DNA of 64,000 nucleotides from Branchiostoma floridae (taxonomy: Eukaryota > Chordata > Leptocardii > Amphioxiformes > Branchiostomatidae): NCBI RefSeq assembly GCF_000003815.2, contig NC_049983.1, forward strand, positions 12,500,337-12,564,336, read 5' to 3'. How positions within the stretch are numbered: position 1 is the first letter of the stretch; every line of letters begins with the position of its first letter. Below, piece after piece: positions 23,531 through 35,800 of the stretch. The notes beneath the pieces were generated by a model. The model was not told the DNA's origin, searched no databases, and saw nothing but the letters and a program-made list of their open reading frames with translations. Made by a program: the position numbers and the translations under genes.

Positions 23531-26158
23531 TTTACGACGATTGGTTGAGGCTGGACATTTACAATACACTTTCAACCAGCGACGTCATTCTGAAAAGGCC
23601 AGGCAATGCTTTACGCTGATTTATGTTGGTAAACTTGAGAGTCTTGCAAATGTAAGGAACATGATGATATCATTATCAAGATATCGCTCTATGTAAGGAA
23701 CATGATGATATCATTATCAAGATATCGCTCTATGTAAGGAACATGATGATATCAAGATACTACTACAAGATATCCCTCCCGAAATATGCTTACCAGTGAG
23801 CACGGTGCCGGGTGAGTCCATCTTGGGTTGCCTTGTCCTTCGTTGCCAGGAGGGTCGCGCCTTCGGCCTCACACGCGGCTTTTGCTTCCTCGTACGTGAG
23901 GATGGTGTCCAGGAGTTTGTACATCTTGGCGCCCAAACGCTGATATGGGGCCAGAACCTCTGTGGCGATTGCGGTCTAGAACGCAAGCGTGTACGAATTA
24001 CTTACATGTTGTGGATTATGATTATCTATAATGTTTAATCATAACCAAAAAAGGCCAGCCAATACTAACGATGAAGTGGTGTCGTCTGTGTTCCTATGGC
24101 AACACGTTAACAACGGGCAGTCACGCACAATACTCCCGATGCTCGACAATGTTGATGTAACCAGAATTTACTCGACTTCATCCATGGTCATGTACACGTC
24201 ACCAAACTACCCCAGTACAACATTCAAGGTATCTTCTACTACTGCCGCCATACGCTGAAACCGTCATACACGCTATGTAGTTTAATGGCAAAACAATTTT
24301 GATAGCTAAAAAGTCGTACAGTTGGTTTGTATTCGAAAACTAGAAAACCCCAAAATTTCTGTTTCGATAATTGCATTTTAATATAATTACCCAGCTTCAG
24401 AGAACTGACGTTTCTATGCAGTCTAATGGCAAAAAGATTTTGATAGCTAAAAAGTCGACAACCAGAACAACCCAAATTTTCTCTGTTTCGATAGCTTCAG
24501 AGAACAGACAACAAGGCGGAGAATTAGAGAAGAGACAACAAGTCGGAGAACAAACTGTTGGACTCAAAGTAACATACAGCATTATAATTGGCAGTATGTA
24601 ACGAAAAACATGGGAAAAATTAAACCGTGACACAGGGGCCTCAATGAAGCGTATCAGCCCTCACTGACGCATGGAACATCCAACATCGCGTTAAGCCTAC
24701 GTCATGTTTTGCTCCTCGGGGTCCGGCCTGGCTGTTCGCGGAAAACGATTAAAGTTTATGCCAATAAATATGCACAAGGCATAAGGCATACTGTTGAATC
24801 ATTTTGGTCCGTTTTGTGCTTTTGTTGTCTTTCATATCGTGCTTTTTGTTTCCCAAACTGCCCTGTCGGTCCCCTTTGTGGAAATGTGCACCTGCCACCC
24901 ACCTGATGACGCACTCTGTCCAGAAGCACTCTTGTAGCACCGAGATGCTGCTCAAAAAGTGATAACTCCGCCAGCACCTGTTCGAAAGGTGGTGTTCAAG
25001 CTACATGAATGCCAACAAGGAAAGATGATACTGTTTCTCACAAATACGTTTAAAACAAAAATAGTGGTGAGTTATGAGCCGCAGGTGTCGTCAGACGTGT
25101 AACTATTTCACACTGAAGATGTTTATAAAGAATGATACACCTTATTGATATAAATAAATACACTGTACTGCTAATTTTGGCCGCGGTATATTTTCTTGCA
25201 CTATGCTTTATTTTTACGTAAAATGAAATGAATGGAACAAAAAAATGTATTGATGAGAAATATCTTGCTACATAAAGTGCATACCGATCATTTGTAAGGA
25301 TTACAGTGCAAAAATGGTGGCTAACATGAGTAATAGAGGTGACTATTCGGATGAAAAGATAGAGGAAAAGAAAAGTAACACGCAACAAAAGAAGAAAGGC
25401 GGTAGAAAAGACATTTAAAAAGGCTCACGTAGGTATATCACATCTATATATACAGATATGACCCATACAATAGGAAACAGATTGTACATACCCGGGTGAG
25501 GGTTTCCATGATGGTGGAGGGCTCGCCAATGTTGACTTTTGCGGCAAACTTCCACTCGAGACTCTTGTTGCTCTTTTCGCAGTCGTTCTTGGTCCTTGTG
25601 GAGTTGCCGTTTTTTGGAAAACTGCTGTTTCCCGATGTGACGTTACCGTCAGATGAAATCTGCCACTCAAAGCTGCTGTTTCCCTCTACCAAGTCACCGT
25701 CTGAGGGGAACTTAGCATCAAAACTGATGTCGGACCTACATGTAGTGAGGAAGGGAAATTTCAACATTCTACTCTTTGATGGAAATGATTGAAGTGGAGC
25801 ATTATCAACTAATTTGTATTTGCGGATATGAATACATTTGGAAAAATACGTATACCAAGCGAGGAAAGAAATTTGTGAACAAACAAGTCACTGTACAAAG
25901 TAGTAAAACTAGTTTTTGGAAGGAGTATTGTTACAGCAAGGGTGGGCAGGAGTTCTCTTTGTCTTCGTTTGAGACCCAAATCAGGCCCAGGAGGAATTGT
26001 GGCCACCCTGCTCATTTTCACACTCTTATTTCGTCCCTTATAGCTGCAGTAGGATACGAAATTAACAAAGAGCAGAGACAGTACCTGTAGGTTTCTCCCT
26101 CACACGGCCACCCCGCCAACAGCAGGAGAATCAGCACCGAGGACGGCGACAACAGCAT
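19979..26158 (-). CDS. Secreted C-type lectin with unassigned C-terminal module
   Basis: Nine exons in transcript order: 26158-26085, 25735-25492, 24977-24903, 23975-23794, 23235-22928, 22431-22307, 21333-21164, 20702-20530, 20043-19979. Total 1416 bases, 471 residues, all phases agree. Signal peptide about 1-21 (MLLSPSSVLILLLLAGWPCEG). Residues 24-106 form a Ser/Asn-rich stalk with five N-glycosylation sequons. Residues 107-131 look helical. Residues 150-293 are a C-type lectin domain: YKLLDTILTYEEAKAAC, ATLLATKDKATQ, then WLGLRKNPTAAEEQWVWSDG and, at the end, FWYKASCDSKANGICQ. No EPN, QPD or WND sugar/calcium triplet is seen and the long-loop region is unusual, so canonical calcium-dependent sugar binding is doubtful. 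Residues 295-471 are a second module (see separate entry). Ends IVECQNL then TGA. Confidence 0.85.
21685..21850 (+). repeat. SINE body, copy 2
   Basis: Matches the body of the SINE at 5805-6062 (GAGGAAGAGTATGGAAG, CCAGTGGACTA, GGAGATGGGCGCC) without a clear tRNA head. Lies in an intron of the lectin gene. Confidence 0.55.
22425..22785. repeat. Tandem duplication of about 180 bases at a splice acceptor
   Basis: Two diverged units (22425-22605 and 22607-22785) share AGCCAAAGCAACAA, TATCCACGCTATTT and ACAAATGTGATCGAC. The first unit includes the acceptor and first bases of lectin exon 6; in the second the acceptor is altered. Confidence 0.8.
23484..23526. repeat. (CA)n microsatellite
   Basis: About 21 uninterrupted dinucleotide units in a lectin intron. 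Confidence 0.95.
23650..23758. repeat. 41-base minisatellite, three units
   Basis: The unit beginning ATGTAAGGAACATGATG occurs twice in full and once shortened, just after exon 4 of the lectin gene on the transcribed strand. Confidence 0.9.
24268..24510. repeat. Tandem duplication of about 140 bases
   Basis: Two units share TAATGGCAAAA, TTTTGATAGCTAAAAAGTCG and GCTTCAGAGAAC. In an intron of the lectin gene. Confidence 0.75.
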
Positions 26159-26410
26159 GGTGGCACGTCTTCGTGTAGTAAGAAAGTAACCCTTTCGTCT
26201 CTTCACTACCACTGCCCACATCGGACTAAATATCATTGTAAGCTGCTTTAATAAAGTCTGCGGCATCGCTTCCTCATCCCCGAGCGACTTTAATCTGCAT
26301 TATATGAATATCATGATTCATGATGGCGCCGCTATCTTCATGCCTATTCAAAGATAGTGTCATGAAAAATAACAAAAACAGAAAAAAGACAGCTCCAGCA
26401 GAAAGAGGGC

Positions 26411-26418
26411 TTTATATA
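26411..26418 (-). promoter_or_regulatory. Possible TATA box of the lectin gene
   Basis: On the minus strand TATATAAA followed by GCCC lies 253 bases upstream of the start codon. A start site about 30 bases downstream would give an unspliced leader of roughly 220 bases. Confidence 0.35.
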
Positions 26419-28740
26419 TTGAGACAGCTGTCCATTGATCCCGCATGGAAGTTTGATAGAATCAAGCACTGGCTATGACAAGTGGTGTCGGGTCCGTACG
26501 AGGAAGATGTGCTTAAAGATGCGTGCGTTTCACCGGCAAAAGTTAGTCGTGCAGTTTTTGTGCAACCGCGCTTGCGCGATATCGTTCACATTTATCTCCG
26601 AAAAAAACGTGAAACGATGTGAATATACACATGCCGGTGTGACAGCGATCTCGCCCATTAGTCAATGGAGCGGAGTTATCTGATCATCAGGCCAACCGAA
26701 ATCTTTCGCACCACACTAACCCCTCAGCAAGACACTTGGAGCCCCGAAGTTCCCGTTTATTCAGCCTGTCCCTCAGACTAATGGCGATGTGGCTTCAACA
26801 ATTCAGGCTCAGTGATTGCAGCGTCTAACTAACAGGGAATGGTCAATTCCCCCCTTCTATGTGGGTCAAGGGTATACGTTGTAGTTCGTAGTATTTTCCG
26901 TAGTATCCATCTTCTGTTCTTCCCTTTCTTTTAGAAAAAGAGTAAACAACATCCCTTCTCTTCAATTTCCTCCAGACCACCTCTTGCTGTCCTTTCAATT
27001 TCCTTCCAGCCCGCGGGTACATGTACAGACCGTTATCTGTTTGAATTCCTCTCTGTTTTACTTCCTGGACTCCGCGGTGAGGGGATATGAGAGACACCAG
27101 GCAATTGCATCTGCATAATAGTGTTCTTGATTACTTCAGAGTCCGGATCCATACAAAGGACCCTGAGGTGCAACACTACCAGGTAGCCAGGGAGCATTTT
27201 ATAAATGCCACTCCTGTGGAACATAAGCTGTTCCAAGGACGATGAATTGATACTGAAACGAATCTCCATGGCGTAACATCTCAACTATAAAACATATATA
27301 AACGTCCTTGCCCAGTGTTGTACGAGCACAGATTCAGCTTTGTTATACTTTTGTTATAGCTAGCGTTATTTAATAATAAGTAATAGTTGTTTGATCTCTT
27401 TCTGACATTAGGAAAATTGGAATGATGCATATTGGATATTGCATATTGGAGATTGTTGTATGCAGTATGAGGGATGGGCCGAACAAGGCGAGCAAGAATC
27501 CGGCAAAGCCACATCATAAATCATTCACGGCATCACCGTAGCAAACATTCTTCATCCTCTCAAACTGTAGCCCCCTTCATGTCGTTTTTAATGCTGCCTT
27601 TGTGTGGAACTCTTCTTGAACAAAGTACCAGTAACAGACTTTTACCACAGCAAATGAAACATGATACAAAGCTGTTAATCGATTCATTTTATTACAAAGT
27701 GACTAAGATACAATAGTACTAATCTGGGTGATCAAGATAAGGGATACTCAGTATATCATATCACACAAAATGTACAGGGATAATGGGGACAATATACATG
27801 TAACCATACGTCAACATACTACATCTTACCTATATATATGTACATGTAATATTAGAGCCTTGTATTGCCGCCTTGACGTAAGTCCAACTTTACTGAAACA
27901 AATGTAACTGCCACACATTGTGTCAGTGAACACAAACGGAGGTATCAACCCAGTACTATGAGGTTGTACAAGTCCAAGGTCACCTACTGTTAATGGCGTC
28001 AAATAGCTATTTCACGAAGTCTTGCTTCTATAGCGGTTCTGCTATATCTGCAGATGTTAGGAAGGAATTTTTTCTGGCTTCTCCATTTTTCTGACACACA
28101 TTACATCGGATTTAACAATGTAATGTTATGATTGACCTCTTGTAAGGTCTGATTAAAGATTTATAACCTCCATAACTGAACTACAATTGTTGATCCTATA
28201 TGCAATGTCAATGATATTTTCACGATGGCACTTGTGGACGCTATAGTTTTTAGAGCTTGTGAATGTGAGAATTGAAGTACTTTCTTTCGAGTTGATTTGA
28301 AATTTCGAGAAATTTGTCTCTCTCTCTCTCTATATATATAGATATATACATATATGGCTACAGAAAATACCAATAGTATCATCTTTGTTATGTACACAAT
28401 ACGGTAAGATCTGTAAAAGGCCCCTTTCTCTTATTACTCAAATGCCATTTGTAGCGTTGTAGTACATCTGCAGTATACAACTTATTTGTCGTGTATGGAT
28501 TGTCCTATGCACAATCCATATGATATCGGTATCACGTTCTTACCAACATCGATGTAGAATTCTATCTTAAGCAAAAACTAAGCAAGAAATAAATCAAAAC
28601 GATAATATTGGTAGAGTCTTTGAAGGTCTGGTAACACCTGCACTGGACGGTCCCCGTCATACAGATTGTCAAAAGCAAATTATCCACATCGAGAAGGAAA
28701 GAAAATAATCTGAAATTCCTTTTATCTTAAAGAGTTGGCT
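26419..28740. other. Intergenic between the lectin and four-pass genes, part 1
   Basis: No gene that I can support. It contains short open frames without domains and a short TC/TA run near 28315-28355. Confidence 0.45.
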
Positions 28741-28759
28741 GCTTTTATTTGCCACATCT

Positions 28760-28992
28760 AGGTCCACCCTTTTTTTTTCTATTTGCTTTTGGACAGACGA
28801 GGACGATGTGGCACTGCACACAAAAGTTTTTTTGTAACTTATATTAACAATGCCACATACACGGTACAGACAGAAGGAAAGTCGTGTAAAGTGCCTTTCC
28901 CAAGGGCACAACGTCGGGGGCAAGGTGGGAATCGAACTCAGGACCTATAGATTCCGAGCCGAATGCTCTAACAGTTACGCCACGCCCGACGC
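28760..28992 (-). repeat. tRNA-derived SINE, second family
   Basis: On the minus strand a tRNA-like head contains GTGGCGTAACTG (A-box-like) and GAGTTCGATTCCC (B box). A block TTGGGAAAGGCACTTTACAC follows, typical of SINEs that carry this conserved post-tRNA segment, then a diverged tail. Confidence 0.75.
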
Positions 28993-29805
28993 CACGGTCC
29001 ACCCTTTCACTCATAAACCTATCAACAATTAAACATACCCTTAGTCTTTATAGATTATTATCAGGGAGAGATGCACATTTGCTCTATGCATTACGTAGTG
29101 TGTTTTCTCCAGTTACAATGTATTTTCTATCAACCCGGCCGCTCATCGACTGTCCGCAAACCAATCACGTAGTAGGAACCCGCGTCCTTCCAAGTGGCGT
29201 GAAGAGCTCTCCGTTCGGCAGTTCAGCAAAGGTTGTGCGTCATATCACTTATTGATTCTCCTCCTCATCACTATCTCAACTATGTAAGAAGTTTCCTTCA
29301 ATTCATTTTTCCTTTCCCGAGTACTGGAAAGGGCTTTCTGAAGGACGACATAGTGATACAAGGATTGTTATGTAAGAATGTGAGAGAGATTTTCAGGTCA
29401 GGGTTTCCATCGTTCGTGTTTTTCTACTTCTATCAAAGTACTTCAGTTCTCCTCCCATGTGTTGTTTATACTGACCCCTGTAGGAAGAAATCAAAAATAT
29501 TGTTTTAAGAATGTCCATCTTCATTTTCTTTCGCTCAACAATGATTGTCTTCAGATCAATTTCGGTAAGGGGGCCTGGCTTGACACTTAGTACCATCATG
29601 CAGTGCGAACACTGCAAATGGGTGCATTGGTCAAGGGATTACCTTACGAAACGAGGATGAGGGAAATATTCGGCGCTTGTTAGCGAATACTGTGTATCTG
29701 ACTGAAAACTTAATATCTCTCTCACAAGTTATAATTACGTTTACATGAACAAGAAGGTCAAAGGTCAGAATATACAAAATGGAGGTAATGAGACCGTCCG
29801 ATGTC

Positions 29806-32800
29806 TCAAGTGAGCTCGTTGACCTGATGTGACGACCCGGGTGCCAGGGTTCCCTCCCTCATCATGAACAACCTTCTCTTTTCTTCCCGCGCGACCCGAC
29901 AGGCCAGGAAAGTCAGTATGATGGTGGTGGCGCACCCCACCCCGGCCACCGCCGTGGCCCCCCGGGCCAGAGTCACGCTCTTCTTCAGGCCCTGTCCCGA
30001 GCTTGGCACTGCGGTGGGCTGACCAGGGAGGGAGAGGCTGTCCTGGGGACCATGTGTTCCGGAGGCTATCACTCTTAGGAGCTGAATAGTCACGATACTG
30101 AAGACCAGAGATATGATGCACGCCACTATAAAGCACAGGATCTGTTGGTTCCAAAAGCAAGAAAAGAAAAACGTGTTGTAATTAATTAAACATATTTAAG
30201 TAGGCATATACAGACATGTTTATCATTTGGAGGTACACAAACTTTTTCAAAGTATAAATATCAGGGTAGACATAAAATCTTTGCATGTGGATTGGACATA
30301 TTGTTCGAAAATGTATACAGTTCCAATTCTATACGTCCGAAGCGCTTAAATACACTATAGAAATCCTCTGTTGAATTTCTAAACTGAAAAAAAACGCCTT
30401 TAAATATGTTGTTGAGATTGCAGAACCCTAAGTCACCGCTGATAACCCATTTTATGCTTGACAAAGCCTTCATCAGCACCAAGGACAGGCCATGGAGAAC
30501 ATGGCGGCCCAATGGTTTCCTTCACCACACCACCAGACGGGTTTCTCTACCATTCTTGCGATAACCAAGTTTATATGGCATACTTTAGATACACTTTATC
30601 TGGACAACCATAAACCATGCGCCACTATGTTTATCACCTTCAATTTTGTTATCATTCATGAGTGCATTAGGCTAAACTACTTTGTTTATATGGATGACAT
30701 TCTCTGAGAACCAGAAATCGGAGGCGAGCGCGCGAATAAAAATAATGCCTTCATTATGAAATATGAGTCGTCAGGAAGGTTGAACAAATGGCTGACCACA
30801 CAGAGTATGGTATCCCGAACAATAAATACTTCATTTTGGTTCTTACATCTTCTTTGACCTTGGAATTTTATGGCATTTGTTTGCAATCTAACGTTAAGGC
30901 AGCACTTTGTACGCTTTACAAACTGTTTTTTTCCGTGTTACTTTTGTAAACAGCCGGAAATGGATGGGTGCGCGGATGTCATCCATATACTAGTAATTAA
31001 ATCAATATGCTGAAACATAAGCTCACCGCCCACGCTGTAGTCTTCCTCGCACAGATCAGGCCGAGAACGCTGCAGATGAAGAACTGTGTACAGGAGATAA
31101 AAACACGTGTGTCAGACGGTAAAATACCAAACGACAGTACATCAAGAAGACAAATTAGGTATTTCCTTGGAGACTACAGGGTTATGTATTCTACGATCAT
31201 TGAGGTCAGACGCAAGGGCGTGTGCCCTCGTCAGGCTAGAAGTACGAGCTGAGATAACTCCACAGTTCATTCCCATTGGTCGGCAGTTATTGGTGATCCT
31301 AATCTAAGTCACGCTGCTTTACAATAATCTCTGGTCATGACTTTGACCGAAGAGCTATTCCAAAGGTCAAAAACTTCAACCCTGTACAAATGTCTTCTTT
31401 CACACTGATATGAAGTCTTCTTTCACGATGTTGCGAAAGTCTCCATACAGGGTGCACCTTGACATTTTTGTGGTGGGTTTTATATTTGATCCCTCGACCG
31501 CGAAACTCTCACACCAGAACAGTGCAGAATTTCTGTCAGTGTTACATATGCATTCCTACCGCGGACTTTACGCACCATGAGCGAGTTCTTTAACCCCCTA
31601 CCGCGAAATCAAATTCCCTCGAACTTAAATGAATTAACAATGTCTCATGGCGCCAGTGTCTTACAGACATGAAGATTATTTGTGACAACGTGAAATATTG
31701 ATGCTGTCTCCTTCTCTGCAAATTTGTTCCGGTCGCTCGTTAGCTCGGAATGAGCCCTGGTTAATTATTCTATCGACTATAGTTACGTTTAGTCCTCGTT
31801 CATAGTCTATCAACCAGTTACGGAGACATCACCGATACAGGAGATTCTGTGAACATGCGCAGATCGGACGAATCGCATGTACTATACATGGCAGACAAAC
31901 TACAAGGGAAATTTGGTGGAATAAAAGTTAACATCAGGGTCTGCGCCCTGAATTTGTCATAAACGGTTATAGGTAATAATAAGAGATGTTCGCTTCGAAA
32001 CTTTGAGTGATTTACATGAACAGTTACAGACTTATACTGCCTCATTCTATTTCTATCTTTAGATGTATCTCTCTCTTCTCTCTTCTCTCTTCTCTCTTCT
32101 CTCTTCTCCCTTCTCCCTTCTCTCTTCCCTCTTCTCTCTCCCCTCTCTCTATAGATATCTGTAATTCTGTATATCTTTATAACTCTCTCTTTGTTTCTTT
32201 CTCTCTCTCTCTGTGACTGTACACCACTCAAAGTTTAGAAGCGAGCATCTCTTTTTACCTAGGCTATAGCATCTCTTCTTACCCAAAACCGTGACAGAAT
32301 ATTCCATTTTGCCAGTGACAACGTTACGTTGGCACGGCATTGTTGATGGATGATGGCTCATACTACAGAATAACTTCTCCCCGTGCGGCTTGGCACGGCT
32401 TGGCACGGCTTGACTGAGTACAGAGGCATACGGAATCAGTTCACATCTGCGCCACATCGCAGCTAAGGTGGCAAAGGGGAGACTGATTCATCTCAATTTG
32501 TGTCAGACATAATGCTACCCAGTGGGAAAGACAATATATACTCATGAACTCGCAGCTTTACCACCAACCCCTAATCAAGGTCCTTACGGGAGGCTTTCAT
32601 TCTTATCGTGTATGAACAGCCGTGTACGTGGGTTAAGCACAAACGCTGAAATAAGACTTCTAAAGATAGACGTTGTGTCACCGATACAAAAATAACACCC
32701 CTGACGCCGCTGTAACGAAAAGGGCGCCCAAACGACTAACATTAACAAGTGAACGCGACATGTCGATTAGGTGATATTTCGACATTCCTACCTAGCAAAG

Positions 32801-35800
32801 ACGTCTAATCATAGTAATGTTCCACAGTCTATCCACTACCTATTTTGGCGCATAATGTTCGTCATTCTTGCTACTTTAGCATTTGTATGGTCTGTAATGA
32901 TTCTCTAACGCCCGTAAGAAAGTATCTACGGTGTTTTTCAAAAGCTGAAAGTGGTACGCAGTGTTAAAAATGCTTGTATGGACCATAAGGTAATCTCCAA
33001 GCAGATCCTACAATGGCATAAGATAGTACCAAACTGGCCAGGAGATAGTCAGAGGTGTACATTTGCCATGTAGAATGTAGCAAAACACACTCCTAAGCCA
33101 GCTTCACTCCTCTGCCAGCTTTAGATACTATCTTATGCTACCGTAGGATCTGCTTGGAGATTAACCATAAGGTACAAATCTAAGGTTAACACAAATGGCT
33201 CGGAGGTTCTGCTTCGCTCTATTCTTCGTTGATGCTCGGTACTTAAAAAGTTCCGGGACTCCATACGTACATCTATTCAAGTCCCTCTGTGCGTGAAGCG
33301 TTGTTATATTTGATATTTTCTATTAACTTTTGACTTTTGGTGGAATGTTAGACTTGTACATGTTTATCAAAAGACAGCAGACACCGATTCCGAAGCAAAA
33401 GAGAAAGTTCGATCTATGACGCATCCCCGACGAACAGGATCTGTAAACAACACATCCATCTTGATGCAGCCACTCAAGTGACTGTCAGCTCTCTAGCACC
33501 AGAACTATCTAAAACAAATCAAGATTAAGGCTGGAGGGAAAGCAGAGTCATTATCCGGCAGTCCTTTTCTGTGAATATATGACGGTGTCTGCTGGTATGT
33601 GGGGCAGTATTTCAAACAGCCATGCTCTGCGTATAAATGACATTCAGTGAAAGTAGCTCAGTGATCACGATAGAATCTCTTTCAACGATCAGATTTCAAC
33701 GCTTCGAAAACAGTTGGAGAGTGGAGGGCTAACGATGGCTATGCCACAGACCTACTTGCGTGCTGACCTAAATATGTAAAGGAAAATGTTCCACTTATAA
33801 ATTAGAAACCGCTATATCCTCCCTCAAGAATTCTACTTCTGTGATAACTTTTGAAACCAGGCTTGGAAACTATCCAATCCCAGCCACTTCTAAGCCTGCA
33901 TGCTGTCATGATGTTCTGATTTACAGTCAGCTAAGGCACTCTATGTTTCATACAACGTTTATTCATTTGCATTTCATTATCTTTAGTCTTAATTATAACA
34001 TTCTATGTTTCAAATATTTGCTCAATAATTCCCATTACCGATTGACCGTTGAAATTTCTCAATTGTTGCTATTCTTTAGTGTATCCTATATTTACTACAC
34101 TTGTATTTAGTGTTAGCCTATTGTTACACAATTTTTCCCGATATCGGCGAGCCTACAACCATTCGCCGACAGTTTTTTTTCATCGTCTAGATGGAACTGC
34201 TATATCGCCATTACGATATCGGGAAAATTTCTCCCGAAAGGTCCGGACCATTCGTACGAAAGCTTAGCAGGGGTCCCCGATAGCTTAGCAGGGGTCCCCG
34301 ACAGCTCCCGCGCGCGTGTAGATGTGTCCCGACTTCGGGAAGGCTCATTAGCACACAACGCGGGCTCACTAGGCTATATAGCTGTTTATGACTGCAAGCG
34401 CCACGGGTGTCCCGCGGCCAGCGTTCCAGATCCCTCCCGACACATCCACCGATATCGGTAAAAACTGTGTCCCAATCTACACACCGATATCTGTGGAGAT
34501 GTCGGGAGGGATCTAGAACGTAGGGGGCCGGACACCCATGGCGCTTGCAGTCATAAACATATAGCGCGATTTTCCAAATGGCGTTATATGCTAATGAACC
34601 TTCCCGAAGTCGGGAAGCATCTACACGCGCGCGAAGCTGTCGGGGACCCCTGCTAAGCTATCGGTATGGTATCGTACGAATGGTCTGGACCTTTCGGGAG
34701 AAATTTTCCCGATATCGTAATGGCGATATAGTAGTTCCATCTAGACGATTAAAAAAAGCTGTCGGCGAGAGGTTGTAGGCTCGCCGATATCGGGAAAAAC
34801 TGTGTGTAGATCGTGATAGTTAAGTGCACGGGGGCTTTGTAGAAGCCATGCGGTCATCTACCCTCCTCCGATACCTTTATTCACTTTTCTATAGTTTATT
34901 GTTTTTTTTTTAATGAAAGAAATAAACAAACAATAAACAAATGTATGGGAGTCTACCCCCATGTATCAGATCCTCTGCGAGAGAAATATCTACGGTTTGC
35001 TGGACATGTCTTGTGGAGTAAGGGAGAGTTCACAAGTAATGCTCTCGTATCAGTACCAAACCATTCCCATGGAAGAGCTGAGATACAACATACATCCAAC
35101 ATACATCCAACAACTGTGCAAAGATGCATGCTGTAGTCTCAAAGTTCTACCTAGAGCAGTGGAGGGTAGGGAGGGATGGGGAAATACAGTCTTGCACACC
35201 CTATAGAAACTACCTCGACAAGATGATGATGTTCCTGTTGTTTCTAATGGCGCGGAGTTGGCTTGAATGTGGGCCCTGCTGTTTGTAATTCTCGCTATCG
35301 CTTATTCATTTACTCATCTGTAGTGGCGTGTATGTGAAGTGATAGCGTTCATAGAAAACATCAATAAAAAAACAACTCATTGTAGATGGTAAGCTTTTGG
35401 TAAATCAAAACAAAAGTTTACGTAAATCCAAACAACAATAAGATACAGTTTGATAAGCTTCCAACCAAGGTTCAACCACCAAACAAAATTATCGTAACAG
35501 AATTCGAAGGCAATTAAACAATTTGTTCAAGTAAAGAAAACTCAATATGTAGCAATAGGCAAATGTTCCATCAAAATCCGTAACCGGAAGGCTGTTAGAA
35601 AATATCACAGCCAAAGCAATTTAAGAAAAAAGGCAAGATGTAATTTGCCCCACATTCCGATATCTTTCTGCGCAGTCCTTCCCCTCACGATAACATGTTT
35701 TAATTTACAGAAGTATGCTACAAAGGTAATGAAGACGGCTCACTGAATTTCATCACTGAAACTAACCATCTTTGCTCATTTCCCTGAGAGCAAGTGTTCT

